Positions 1 through 10,400 of a stretch of 64,000 nucleotides of DNA are shown piece by piece. The notes below the pieces were generated by a model. It searched no databases, was not told where the DNA came from, and saw only the letters and a program-made list of their open reading frames with translations. The stretch's first letter is position 1. Every line of letters starts with the position of its first letter. A program made the translations under genes and the position numbers. The stretch spans positions 62,001 through 126,000 of the forward strand of contig NW_024104618.1 in assembly GCF_003945595.2 (NCBI RefSeq), written 5' to 3'. Source of the stretch: Pipra filicauda. Taxonomy: Eukaryota; Chordata; Aves; Passeriformes; Pipridae.

Positions 1-340
1 GAATTAGATTTATAGACTAATTCAGGTTGGATAAGACTTCTGTAGATCATCTGGCCCTGTCCCCTCTCAAAGAAGGACCAACTTAAATGAAGTTGCTTAG
101 GACCCTCTCCAGTTGAGTTTTGAATATCTCTGAGAATGGAGATACCACAGCCTCTTCAGGGCAAACTGTTTCAATGTTTGACTAGACCTCAACTTAATAA
201 TTTTTTGCTCTTATCTAACTGAAAATTGCCTTGCAACTTGTCTGTTGCCTCTTGGTCTGTCACTGAGACTTCCACAGTGAATTTGACTTGGTGTCCCCTT
301 TAGCCTCCTTTTTGTTCTTAGTGCTTTGTGCTGTGCTAAG
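1..340 (-). repeat. CR1-type LINE fragment, inverted and degenerate
   Basis: The stretch reads like the reverse complement of an avian CR1 3' region. It has the caggttggataagacttctg block near 24, a gagttttgaatatctctgag-like block near 115, 'gggcaaactgtttcaatgtttgac' style wording near 160 (CR1: gggcaacctgttccagtg) and 'gttgcctcttggtctgtcactgag' near 244. Those blocks are in the CR1 consensus order. It is heavily mutated, holds no ORF and probably runs off the left edge. Confidence 0.8.
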
Positions 341-1016
341 CAGTAACATCTGTTGAAACTACAATTTTCATGTAGTTGAGATGTGACAGGAATGTATTAA
401 CAGGATTCACTAGCAGGTTTAAGCACAGTTCTGACCTCTGTATGCCATCATGACTTACTCAGGTAGGTATCTGATAAATCAGTTGGTTTTCTCTGACTGA
501 AGAGTGAAGATGTTCCAGTTTTTCTTTCCTGGATGTTTATATTTCTTTGAGCATGGAAACAGAATGATATTTTAATTGCATCAGAATACTTCTATGATGA
601 GACTTACAAGCATTTTATATTAATAATTAACTATTTCATAGTTGATAAGAAATCAGATTTATTCATAGAAAGAACTCAGTTATCTGAAAAGGTGGTAAGT
701 AGAAGTTTAAATTAATAATTAACCAATTGCAAAATAATGACCTCTTTAGTTAAAGAACACATTCTGACTTAACAAGCTGTTAAAAATCCTTAAAAGTAGA
801 TGTCGTGATAATCACATATTCAAATAGTGAAGTTGTATGAAATCTTACATATTTATACATGTGTTACCATTGATAGTATTTTGCTACAACATATATTAAA
901 TAGGATTTGGTTTCTTAGTAACTTTGAGTTATTAAGGCTTTAATAGCACTGCCTTTAGATAATTAGAGGAATATTTGAGATGTACCTTCTAAGAGGACAA
1001 GAACAAAGTTCCTTAT
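341..1016. other. AT-rich region downstream of AKNAD1
   Basis: I see no gene here. The stretch is AT-rich. It contains a possible minus-strand AATAAA (plus-strand tttatt) at 658-663 that could serve AKNAD1, and is otherwise unremarkable. Confidence 0.5.
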
Positions 1017-1118
1017 TTATTTGATGTGTATTTTCAATTTAGGGTGTACAGAGTGATCAGATTTATTTGGAAAGTTTTTCACCCATTCATGAACATAATG
1101 ATCAGAAGATTGAGCTAA
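1017..1118 (-). CDS. AKNAD1: AKNAD1 candidate terminal coding exon
   Basis: The open frame begins LAQSSDHYVHEWVKNFP and ends in TAA at 1019-1017. Two tandem acceptors are available: AG before 1118 (phase 0, following exon 1480-1417) or AG before 1122 (phase 2, following exon 1889 directly). Both are preceded by a pyrimidine-rich tract. An AATAAA on the minus strand (1021-1016) overlaps the stop. The peptide looks like real coding sequence, but I do not recognise it from the family. Confidence 0.45.
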   Translation of the reverse strand, partial: LAQSSDHYVHEWVKNFPNKSDHSVHPKLKIHIK

Positions 1119-4100
1119 CTTTCTTTCAATGACAGAGAAAAAAGTGGAAGCTAGGTGAGTTTGACTAGACAAATATTAACATCTACCCTGTGAAATAATC
1201 TGACGGAATATTCAGATTAGTATGATTGTGTTCTGTGCTGCATGTATTGTAAGATATAGCTTTGGATAGAGATTTGCCAAAATTCCAAACTCCAAAATAA
1301 CCATGTTGCTTTTTGCACACTGTGCTGTGCAAAAACTGGAGGGAAAATGTTGTGCGCCCTCAAAGCTCAGTAAGATAATGTAAGTTGGAAAAAAAAAGTA
1401 TGAAGAGATCTCCTACCATTATGTTAGAAGAATGCTTGTTTCCTAGCAGACCTTCTTTTCCCAGAAGCTCTGCTGCTTTTCTGAAACTTGATGCAAAGCT
1501 CTCTTTTTTTTTAACCTTAGATTGGTTAAGGGGAAACCATTTATGTTATTTTTCTAATTTCATTGAGATGCTTTGACGAGTCATTCACATCCTGAATTTG
1601 TATGGCTGTAATTAATTTTATACAGAAGTATGGTTTAACTCTAGGTGAAAGCGATAGTAGCGTTTTGGCTTCAGGAAATACTTTCAGACTCAGAAAGGTA
1701 GGAATGCCAGGCTGGGAGGAATGGGAGGAATTCTTGGGTACGTAATTACAGAATTCTGTAGAAGTTTTATTCTGGAAATATTCGTGTTGCTTTCAGAGAT
1801 TCCAGTCATTCCAATTTTCTTACTCAGCAAATAATTTTGGGTACATTTTTATAAAAATTTCAACAGCTGTTTCCAAGTTTTCGCTTACCTGTGAGGACAA
1901 AGACAGCAATTTTTGCCTTCTAAATAAAGTTGATTTGTCTGTGGGATTACATCAGTTGTGGGACTCTTTTCTCCCTCATGGTTCTTGTAAAGAAATGGAG
2001 TTTCAGTACCTCTTCTTTCTGGAGGATCAGCAATGCTTGAAACCACCGAGCCCTGTACAAAGTAACCACAGCACAGATACAGGTGGATGTGGTCATTGCA
2101 GTTCAAGCATGTGACTTCTGCCAAACAGTATCTCCTGAGTTTCTCCTAACCTGGGCTTCAGAGGAAAATGTTATGTAAAACATTGACTATGAAAGCATTG
2201 GGTGAGGCTTATCTGTAGATTTGTAGGAGGCAGTAAGATTTTATGTGTGTGTGTATTTATGATCTGGGATAAAATATTACTATACTTAGCAGTAAACTCA
2301 ATTTTCTATAGCACAGTACTGTTTGGTCTTTTAGTAATTCTGCAGCTTAAAAATCATGGACAAACAAAGTAATATTTCTTCCCACTAAGTGACAGTGGGA
2401 ATTGATTCATTCCCCCAAAACAAAGACAGCTTTGTAGAAGTCAAAGTAGCTGCTTATATTTTTTTACTCTGAAATAAATGCTTTGGAAACTGGAATTAAG
2501 CATCTTCAGTGCAGCAGTGTTTTAATACTTAGGTTTCTGTTACAATTAATGAAATATTCTGAAGTTAATATTTCATTAAATATTTTCTCTGAAGTAACAT
2601 GCTATCTAAAAGCATTATGCTCTTATTAGAGAACATATAATTTTACAACTACACTTATTTCTCAAGACTTGCATCAGTAAAACCGAAAAATTGCAGTCTT
2701 TAAATAATATAACTCAATTACCTCACAAAAAGAATGTGATGAATAGGCAGATTCATAGGAAGTCAGCAAAGATGACAGGCTGTGTTTGCTGTGATCCATT
2801 TGTTCTTGAATGTCTTCAAGCAGCATGCCAAGTCTAAATATTCCCCCTTCCACCCTTCTAAATCCAATTGCAATACAGAGTTAGTTAAACCTGTATAAAC
2901 TGACCTTTTATTTCTTACTATGATATGGGACATTGCAGTACATTTCTCATAGGAAAAAAAATAAAATTAATGGAGTTCACTGAGTCCCTTTTAAGTATCT
3001 GAATTAATTAAATAGATACCCTAATTATAAGTGGGATATATAAAGCCCAAGATGAATTTTGGCCAAATCACTCTTAGCTTACCACATATGACATAATGTT
3101 TTTACTTCAGAAAAATTCTAATGGTTAAATGAAGTAAAAGTTATAAGACACTCAAAATATAAGATACTCAAAATATACTGATGTACTACTTAGCACTTAT
3201 CTTCCAACCTGTCAGGATCAAACTCTCCAATGTTGATAGACTTGTCCTTGAAGTTCTGCAGCTGTAAGTTATGGTGCTTTTCTCTAGCTGTTAAGTAATT
3301 CCTTTCCAAGGCATCAAGGTATCTTTTCAGTTGATTTAAAGCCTTCATCAATAAGAAAGAATTCAATAGCAAATGTCACTATCATTTAGCATAAGTAGCT
3401 ATCACTGTGGCTTGCTATGTGAGCCAGATGCTGTTTGCAGTGCTCTTGGTAAGAATTTTGATAATTCTCTGAATTGGAACAGGACTGCATATTGTATGAT
3501 CACCTGGTACTCTGTGCTGCTCTATTATGTACAAGTAAAATATTAAACCCTGACTTCTGAACTGATGCCCTATGTGTCAAAATTCCTAAATTACATGGCA
3601 ACTTAAGGCCTTTCATTAATAGTTTTGAACTGTAATCCTTAAAACAGATTTAAGAATTCAACCACCTACTGAACACCTTCATTTTTGCTTCTTAAACTTG
3701 TACCTTTGGTCTGAATTGAGAAAAAGAGTAAACATTTCATTTGAGGAGAACATGAACAACTTGACAGAAAATTGTAAGTCTACAGCCATGTAAAATGCAT
3801 TTCAGATAGCTCAAAATATGTAAAATAATTTACCAGATATTTGTCTTGTAAAAAGAATGTTTCTTGGGACATATGCTTAGAGAAGTCTTCTACCTTAAAG
3901 ACAAAATATTAGACTTTTATTTGGGATTTTGAAAAGAAATATGCCAAATGAATATGGAATTTAAGCACCAGTGCAAAGTATATATTGAAACAGAGCTCTT
4001 ACTTTCTTTGTCAGTTGCTCTGTCTGATCCTTTAGTATTTGAGACATCTTTTCTCCTAGTGTTAGTTCTGGCAGTGAATTAGAAGGATTTGGACATCGTG

Positions 4101-6660
4101 CTTCTACCATACCAGCTGCTGGTAGTGCTGATGCTGCTGTTCCAGACTGCAATCCTGTGTGATACAAGATAAGACTGATCAGCTGAAATGTCTGCCCAAA
4201 AGTGTAATCAAGTTACATAAAATAGTCATTTGCATAGTTAATTTTATTTACTTGCTTTAAGCAAACCATGTGTAGATTGTACAGGGATGGGAGCATCTAA
4301 TGTGATGATGCCAGGTGCTGTCCCAGTGCCTCCTGAGGAAATGGCAGTGCTGGCATTTGGAAAGTCTGACTGAGGAAGTATCTGTTAAAGTGAGAACTTT
4401 GGTTATAGATATAATGTATAGAACAGTTACAAAAACAACAAACTTAGAAATAACTCAAAACACAAAATATTAATGAAATGTTTAACAGTACCATATAATT
4501 TTCTGAGTTTATAGTTAGATGTATATAGTGTCTCATTGTATAAATACTTAAATACTTGTGAAAATATAAAGAGGATTTGTGTAAATGGGAAGTACAACAT
4601 GAAGGTGACAAAATAGTTTTAGGGGATAGTCAGTCCTAGAGATAAAGAAGAATGACTTGAAAACAAAAAAAGTATTTTGAGAGATTTACCTTGGGATTAA
4701 ATCTCAGATGGTCTATATGATTCTGGGTGTCAGCATGCTGAGTCAGCATCTCATTTGCAGCCAGGAAATAATAGGGAAAACTATTAGAACTTTGTTACAT
4801 CTTGAGTGATTTACTAAGATCTAAATTTAGGAATGGACTTAAAAATTCATAGAGCTCTGTGAGTGAACTCCATGTCAGGGCACAAAATTGAGCAGTGATT
4901 ATCTAATTACTACTCTAAAATAAATTTACTACAACAAAAGAAATATTGTTGTCAAACAAATCCTTTAAAAAGAATACCAGGCTAAATAGTTGAAGAGCCT
5001 TAAGATGTAAAAAAAGGCCAAAGTTTTCTTAATACAGGCACAGTATAAAAATAGAAAGTTTTTCTTAAAAATACATTTAAGTAGTTTTGGTGAACTTAAA
5101 CCTTTACATATAACACTAGAAATGAAAATTTGTAGTGAATTTCCTAATGATTTGATAGGATGCTTTATCATCACAAATAATACTCCAGTGTTAAATACTG
5201 GAGTATTATATAATACTTAGTCATTGAATACTTAGTAATGAAATTGTCGTATAAAGTCAGTCCCACTAAATTTTATTTGTGAAAGCAGCTTTTGAGTCAA
5301 GTGATGTACTGCCTGCCTGAACTAGTCATGTTAGATTTTATGGGACACAGAATATCTTCTTACAATAAACCACTCAAATATGAATTTCTTCAAGCGTCCT
5401 AATTACCTTTAGCTGTTGCAGCAGTTCTGAAATGCTCATTTCTTCTTTATTCTCTACTTCAGCAGAATTGAAGTAATTCTTATTTTCCAGCATATTGTTC
5501 ACACTTACTGATTTACTTAGCAAAATAGGGAAGGGTTTTGCTCTCCCAGTTGTAGGAACTGAGTTAATATTGTCAGTTCTTTTTGGTACTTTTACTTCTG
5601 AAGCAACTTCATAGAAATCAGGAAGGCAACAGTGAGCCTGACCTTGGCTATATTGGAGCTTGCAAGGTGAAACTGTTTTCTTAAACAGGCCTCTCTCATC
5701 TTTCATGTTTTGAAAGGTGTGTCTGTGTTCATTCTCATTAATCAGCTGTGAATTTTCTTGTGTGCACCCACACTTACCAGTGCAAGGTTTCTTTGAAACA
5801 GGTCTATTTTCACTTAACACATTTTCATTTTTACCACTAGAGTTTACCTCTTTGTGCTTTTCTAAGTGATACTCTTCAAAGGTAGTTGCCCACTGTTCCT
5901 GCACTGAAGGGCCTCTGAGGTGTTCTGAAGGCTCAGGTTCGCTCCCAGTGTCATCGATACTGTCAGTGAAGGACGATTCTGGTATCATCTCACATTCAAT
6001 TAACTGGCATGTGCTCAGTAACTCTCCCTCAGAAAAATGATGCAGGAGGACATCGGACATCTTTGAGGTAGTTAAATGTTCTTTGCTGTATGGTTTACTG
6101 GAACTACCGACAGGGAATTCCTTCTTAAAGGAAGCTTCACTTCCAGGCATTTCAGTTGAAACTCCCATTGTTCCTTTGGTGCTTCTATGCTGACTGGAGA
6201 ATTCTTCAGGCTGTGGATGAGCTGCATAATTTGCTGTTGCGTATTTGTTATCTTCAGAACACATTAGGTTTAAAATACCAGAAATATCTTCTGTACAAAT
6301 ACCGTCATTCAAATGATACGAATTATTATTATATTTATGTGTTATTTCTACATCTCCATCATAAAGTAATTCATCTTGTTCCTCTTCAGTTACATCCGAG
6401 CTACAGCCTAATGCATCTGAAAATGAATTATTCATTTGAGTTTTCATCCAGTCTGATGGTTTGCACTGTTTTGTAGTCTCCATACCCAGTTTATTTAGAA
6501 TGTAAGTGCCGTTGTTTCGCCAGTTTTGGACAGAGCTTTTATTATTGCATGGATCAAAATCTGGAATGTCTGAGTAATAATATCTAGTTATCTATAGACT
6601 TAATGTCTATTTACCTACTGTAGCTTTTTTAGAACCATTCTCTGGAAGGGCTGTTTCCAT
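1017..6660 (-). CDS. AKNAD1: AKNAD1-like AKNA domain-containing protein (spliced gene)
   Basis: This minus-strand gene is assembled as 6660-6615, 6569-5407, 4749-4690, 4381-4252, 4154-4003, 3893-3834, 3342-3209, 2833-2722, 2145-1889, optional 1480-1417, and 1118-1017. All phases chain, giving 2280 nt or about 759 residues; human AKNAD1 is about 836 from memory. Identification rests on three points. The AKNA-domain wording is ISELLQQLK / HADTQNHIDHLR / NYLTAREKHH / FDPDR / LGMLLEDIQEQ. An acidic N-terminal ELLYDGDVE resembles human AKNAD1. The position beside GPSM2 matches human synteny. The relative AKNA is a centrosomal/AT-hook protein, but AKNAD1 function is largely unknown, so I assign none. 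The last two exons are the least certain. Confidence 0.8.
1417..1480 (-). CDS. AKNAD1: AKNAD1 candidate penultimate exon (possibly cassette)
   Basis: The acceptor is aagtttcag and the donor ATG|gtagga. It enters at phase 2, leaves at phase 0 and encodes about 21 residues (KAAELLGKEGLLGNKHSS...). An alternative acceptor at 1469/1470 (gcagcag) would instead give a short basic tail ASGKRRSARKQAFF and a stop at 1424. The choice cannot be settled from sequence alone. Confidence 0.35.
1889..2145 (-). CDS. AKNAD1: AKNAD1 exon, cysteine-rich
   Basis: The acceptor tcctctgaagcccaggttag|GAG joins in phase 0 to the preceding exon, and the donor is CACAG|gtaagc. The peptide starts EKLRRYCLAEVTCLNCNDH and ends NCCLCPH. 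Eight or more cysteines and several histidines fall within about 85 residues, with CxxC spacings that could bind metal. Confidence 0.75.
2722..2833 (-). CDS. AKNAD1: AKNAD1 exon, AKNA core (LGMLLED)
   Basis: The acceptor is gaatatttag and the donor GAG|gtaatt. The encoded LGMLLEDIQEQMDHSK matches the most recognisable AKNA-family motif. Phase 2 in, phase 0 out. Confidence 0.85.
3209..3342 (-). CDS. AKNAD1: AKNAD1 exon, AKNA coiled-coil
   Basis: The peptide starts ALNQLKRYLDALERNYLTA and ends IGEFDPDR. The AKNA-like FDP(D/E)R motif lies at the junction. The donor is either ACAG|gttgga (exon end 3209) or, 12 nt further, AA|gtgcta (end 3197). Both keep the frame and differ by four residues (LEDK). 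Confidence 0.8.
3834..3893 (-). CDS. AKNAD1: AKNAD1 60-nt exon
   Basis: The acceptor is tgtctttaag and the donor CTG|gtaaat. Twenty codons, phase 0/0, encode VEDFSKHMSQETFFLQDKYL. Confidence 0.8.
4003..4154 (-). CDS. AKNAD1: AKNAD1 exon
   Basis: The acceptor is tatcacacag and the donor AAGAAA|gtaaga. The encoded part ends in SQILKDQTEQLTKK, a likely helical segment leading into the AKNA core. Phase 1 in, 0 out. Confidence 0.8.
4252..4381 (-). CDS. AKNAD1: AKNAD1 exon, Ser/Thr/Pro-rich linker
   Basis: The acceptor is ctttaacag and the donor GCAA|gtaaat. It encodes a low-complexity linker starting ILPQSDFPNAS. Phase 0 in, 1 out. Confidence 0.75.
4690..4749 (-). CDS. AKNAD1: AKNAD1 60-nt exon, start of AKNA domain
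   Basis: The acceptor is ctgcaaatgag and the donor CCCAAG|gtaaat. It encodes MLTQHADTQNHIDHLRFNPK. Joined to the preceding ISELLQQLK this resembles the AKNA-family LL..YAEAENxIDxLRL pattern. Phase 0/0. Confidence 0.8.
5177..5209. repeat. 12-bp inverted repeat in AKNAD1 intron
   Basis: ataatactccag at 5177-5188 is perfectly complementary to ctggagtattat at 5198-5209, around a 9-nt loop. Confidence 0.8.
5407..6569 (-). CDS. AKNAD1: AKNAD1 large N-terminal exon
   Basis: This 1163-nt exon is open throughout on the minus strand and ends CTAAAG|gtaatt. It encodes an acidic, Ser-rich, mostly disordered region with DELLYDGDVE near the start and EEMSISELLQQLK at the end. An internal ATG at 6483 could be an alternative start (368 residues of this exon onward). 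The frame stays open upstream to an acceptor attactcag before 6569, which joins in phase to exon 6660-6615. Confidence 0.85.
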
Positions 6661-6670
6661 GTTTGTACTA
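6615..6670 (-). CDS. AKNAD1: AKNAD1 first coding exon
   Basis: The acceptor ggcttacag precedes 6670, the ATG is at 6660, and the donor GTAG|gtaaat is at 6614-6613. It encodes METALPENGSKKATV plus one base. Joining to 6569 completes a GAC codon and needs a 45-nt intron. If unspliced, the frame stops within three codons at TAG. If this exon is not used, translation would start at 6483. Confidence 0.55.
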
Positions 6671-7301
6671 CTGTAAGCCTGGAATAACTGCTGGAGGGAA
6701 TAGGAAGGCACAAATGACAAAAGCATTGGGAACAGGAGCATTGAGCTTAGGGCCAGGTATCTGTCCTTGCTCGGTAATCCTGCTGTAATTGTATAGACAA
6801 AAAAACTTCGTACCAGAGCCCCCAGTGGTCCTGGAGTCCAACATCAGGTTTAAAAATCCCAAACACCTTTCACCTCACCTCCCTAAAGCGCTTCTTGAGC
6901 TTCTGCACCAGAGGAAAAGCAGCAGACTTAACAGCTCGGCTTCATAAAGCGCGTGGTTTCACCTTATGTGCGGGGGTTGGAGTTGGCAGAGGCGAACTTG
7001 CAGCACCGCTTTCCTACGGGCACCAGTGCAGCAGCGCGGCCGTGCGCTTCCCTCCGGCGGGGGCAGCGCGGTTGTGCTGCAGGGCCTGCCCGCTGCTGCC
7101 TCATCCCCGCTCCCCGTCCCTGTGCCCGGCACCGCGCTCCGCTGGAAGCTCGCACCGGGCGGGGCCCTCCTGCCGCCCCGCCCCTTGGGTTGTGCCCCGC
7201 CCCCGCCGCCTCCCCATTGGCCCGTGCAAATGACGCGACGGCCGCACCCTCCAGCCGTTGGGCGCCGCGCCCCGGGGAAGGGCGGGCGCGCCGCCCATTG
7301 G

Positions 7302-7431
7302 CACGTTCAGGGAGCGGCTGCGCGTGGGCGGGCGGGGTCTGCCCCCGGCCCCTGAGAGCCCCCGGCCCCTGAGAGCCCCTGGCCCTCGCAGCACGGCCGG
7401 TCCCGCACGGCACCGCCGGCCCGGCACACAG
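7302..7431 (+). other. GPSM2: GPSM2 noncoding exon 1 (3' end at 7431)
   Basis: A strong donor, cacacag|gtgagcg, sits at 7432 inside the CpG island, about 130 nt after the second CCAAT box. The transcription start is an estimate; no ATG-initiated frame here joins to exon 2. Confidence 0.55.
7342..7391 (+). repeat. 17-bp tandem repeat in GPSM2 5' region
   Basis: The unit cccccggcccctgagag occurs perfectly at 7342-7358 and 7359-7375, followed by a diverged partial copy to about 7391. It lies within the probable 5' UTR or core promoter. Confidence 0.85.
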
Positions 7432-10400
7432 GTGAGCGCGGCGCCGGGACGGGGGCTCCGAGCGCGGCCGCGGCAGCTGCTCCGGTCCCGGCTGCGCGGG
7501 GCTGCGGCGCCCTCACCGCCCCCAGCGCCGCCGCCGAGCGGCCCCGCGCGTTGGCGAACACGGTCATGGTGCGGCCGCTCCGTGCCCGGGCCGGCGCCGC
7601 CGGACTCCCTGTGGGAACAAAGACAGGAGGTGGCCGCGCAGGCGGGCCGGGTGGGTTCTGCGCCAGGGAGAGACCGCCCGGGTGTCTCTGGAGGGAGCCG
7701 GGACCAACAGGGAGCTCTGAGCAGTTTTGCTGCGTTTAACAGGGTGGGTGTAGGTGATGAACAGAAAATAGAAGTCCAAGGGCGGGAGTGGAACGGGCTG
7801 TTCATGGAAGCGGAACCAGAGGCTCACCCAGCACACCGCGAGGAGGGAGACAGGCACAGGGGAAGGAGCTCTGAGCTCTGCACGGGTTCGAGTTGGGCAG
7901 TACGTTGTGGCATATCTAAAGTCAGGTTATACCAGACCTAGTCTTATTTATCCACTAGACTGTAGCTCTTGTTAGTGTAGTCCTTCCCCCTCTGCTTTTG
8001 CTTCTTCACTTTTTCAATAGAGGAGCGGAGTAAATGATAAATTATTTTTTATCTTTTTATTGGCCCAGTTGCCCAGACGTAAATTTTACCCCACCTTGAA
8101 GTTGTGGCCTTTCTTCTGCTTTAGAAGCTTTTTCAGCCTAATGTGTTGTTCCTGTTAGATTCTTGCCAGCGACTGCGGGGTTCATGTATCCTGGGTTGCC
8201 ATGGAGAGCTGTGCAGCCATCTCAGAATTTGGGAGAAGGTGCTGAGTCCTGCGTCTCAAAAAGATCAGTGAAGAGATTCTAGTCCCTCCTTAAATTTTGT
8301 CTGGAAACTTTGTACCTCTTGTTTAAGTCATAATTTTAATAGAGCTGTAAATGGTAGCAAAAAAAGTTGTCCTGATATTACAGTCCTTCTAAATTAATTT
8401 CTTATAACAATGTTGCTTTTTATTGGTTTAATTAATGGTTACCAGGCCTTCTGAACTGTGGTCCTGCATCCCTCTCCAGCAGGAAGGACTTTGTACTTTT
8501 AGTACTTCCGTATAAAACTGGGACAAAACTTACCTGAAACCTAAGACAGCTTCATTGGACTAGAAGAAACATATGTGAGTCTTGTCTGCTGCTTTATTTA
8601 ACATGCTGTTGTTTAAATGCTCTTGAAAGTTTTCCAAGCATCCTAAGACTACTTAATTCCAGCTACTCTTGCTGGAGAATTACTTCACAACTTGATGGTT
8701 AGAAGGTTCAAGTAAGTTTTGAAAAGCTTTTCATTGACATCTTACCATTCTGTTCTTGTGTGCTCATTGTCACTTGGCTTTAAATTGTTGATGCTTCGCT
8801 TTTTCATTTTTTCCTGAGGTATATAAAAACAACAATTCTTTCTTCACATAGATTTTCTTTTGGTAGTAAGCAAGCCAGTCTCCTCCTATGAATGTTGAGT
8901 AAAAGCATTGCAAAAACATAGAATACCTGTTTCTTGTGGCATGCTGCAGGGAACAATCAATTTTGAAACTGAGTCTTACTTCCTGCAGCTTGCCAGGGTG
9001 GAAATGTATTCTTATTTTACTAGAACTGTTTCCAATGTCAATTCTCAACCTTTTTTGTCAACAAATGACAGCACAGTATGATTCAGAGGGCATCCTGGTC
9101 TGTCACTAGTTAGGAAGGAAAAGTTTTAGTAAGACATGGGTGTTTTCCTAAAAATAAATGCTATTTGTCCATAGTTTAAACTATTGAATGTGTGGGGAGT
9201 TTTTATTTTTTTTATAGTTTATCTGGATTCTTCTGTTTTGCTTAAAACTGGATCATTTTTTAGTTTCCCCTGATGTTGCACTTTTTTAATTTAATAGCCA
9301 AGATATTTGTACTTTTTGTAATTCAGGATTTTTGTTACCCTTGTGTGGTCACTTTCACTTTCCACAATTTAGTAATTCGTGCCCAGATCTGGTAACTATG
9401 TTCTTGGTTCCAGTAGTTTTTAAGCTTAAAATCAGAATGAAATTGGTTTTGTTCAAGGAGCAGGTGTTGATCTTGAGACTTTGCAAGAGATTAACCTGTT
9501 ATTGCTATAACTGCTCCTGCTAATGAAAGAAAAAAGAGATACCAGGTGCCAGAAAAAACCCTGAACTTTTCTTTAGCCATTTAATAGCAAATTTGCTATA
9601 CAAATGATAGTACCTGAAAAGAAAAAAAGTGGTGGTATTTTGTGGAAACCACAATATTAGGAACGTAAAATACAGGACAAACAAAAGTGGACAAACTGGT
9701 AAGAGATGGTCTGAAACGTATGTACTGTTGAACAGATGATTAATGTCAAGCTGCCTCTTGGGACTCAAATTTGACAGTGTTTGAGGAATATGGTTCTTGT
9801 TCATATAATAAAACTTTTGTGTATTATAAACCTTTTGCTAATAGGAAGGAAAGCTTTCATGCAGCTGACTTACTGGGAATATAAACCATATGTGATTTAT
9901 AAAGACGGCTCTCTAAATCTATTTTATTTCTGTACTGTTTCTGTTTGCTACATTTTTTTTTTCCTACCATTGCCCTGCTAGTATCCTATTAGGAATTCTG
10001 TTCCTTGCATGCAGCCACTGGTTTGTTAGAGGGCAGGATGCACTATTGTGACCCAGTTATATTGGTGTAATAATGTGTGTCAGTAGTGGATATATCCATG
10101 GGCAGTGGGGGCAGAATGGCCTCCAGTCCAGTAGCCATCACTGAGGGAAGAAAATGCAGTGAATAGATTCTGAATAGATTTGCACCTGCATCCTGAGTGT
10201 TAGAATGAATATGCAAAGCAATTTACAACTTGGCACCTCAACAAATGCTGTTGGCTTAAATCTACACGGGTGATGTGCTATAAATACACTGTACCTGTGT
10301 CTATAAGAAACAAACAGTATGAAAAGCCAACACATGGTCTTCTCCCCGTAGTATGTGTTCATTTGTGTTTATCCTGCACTTTAACAGTTTTTTACAGGTT

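Larger units (their letters stand above)
6880..7760. promoter_or_regulatory. CpG island, bidirectional AKNAD1/GPSM2 promoter
   Basis: A strongly GC- and CpG-rich block sits between the 5' ends of two divergent genes. Inverted CCAAT boxes (ATTGG) lie at 7216-7220 and 7297-7301, beside a TGACGCGA element at 7231 and several GC boxes. A minus-strand donor (gtgagg, adjacent exon end about 6879) could end a noncoding AKNAD1 exon 1, and a plus-strand donor at 7432 ends GPSM2 exon 1. Long ORFs in this block are composition artefacts. Confidence 0.8.

Noticed and set aside
1042..1131. Plus-strand exon-like stretch with acceptor tttcaatttag and frame GVQSDQIYLESF... to a stop
   Set aside because: The opposite strand offers a better reading as the AKNAD1 terminal exon with chained phases. 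No plus-strand gene is seen nearby.
6895..7941. Several long overlapping ORFs on both strands (up to 234 codons)
   Set aside because: They lie in a CpG island, are Pro/Ala/Arg/Gly-rich in every frame, match no family and reflect a lack of stop codons in GC-rich DNA.
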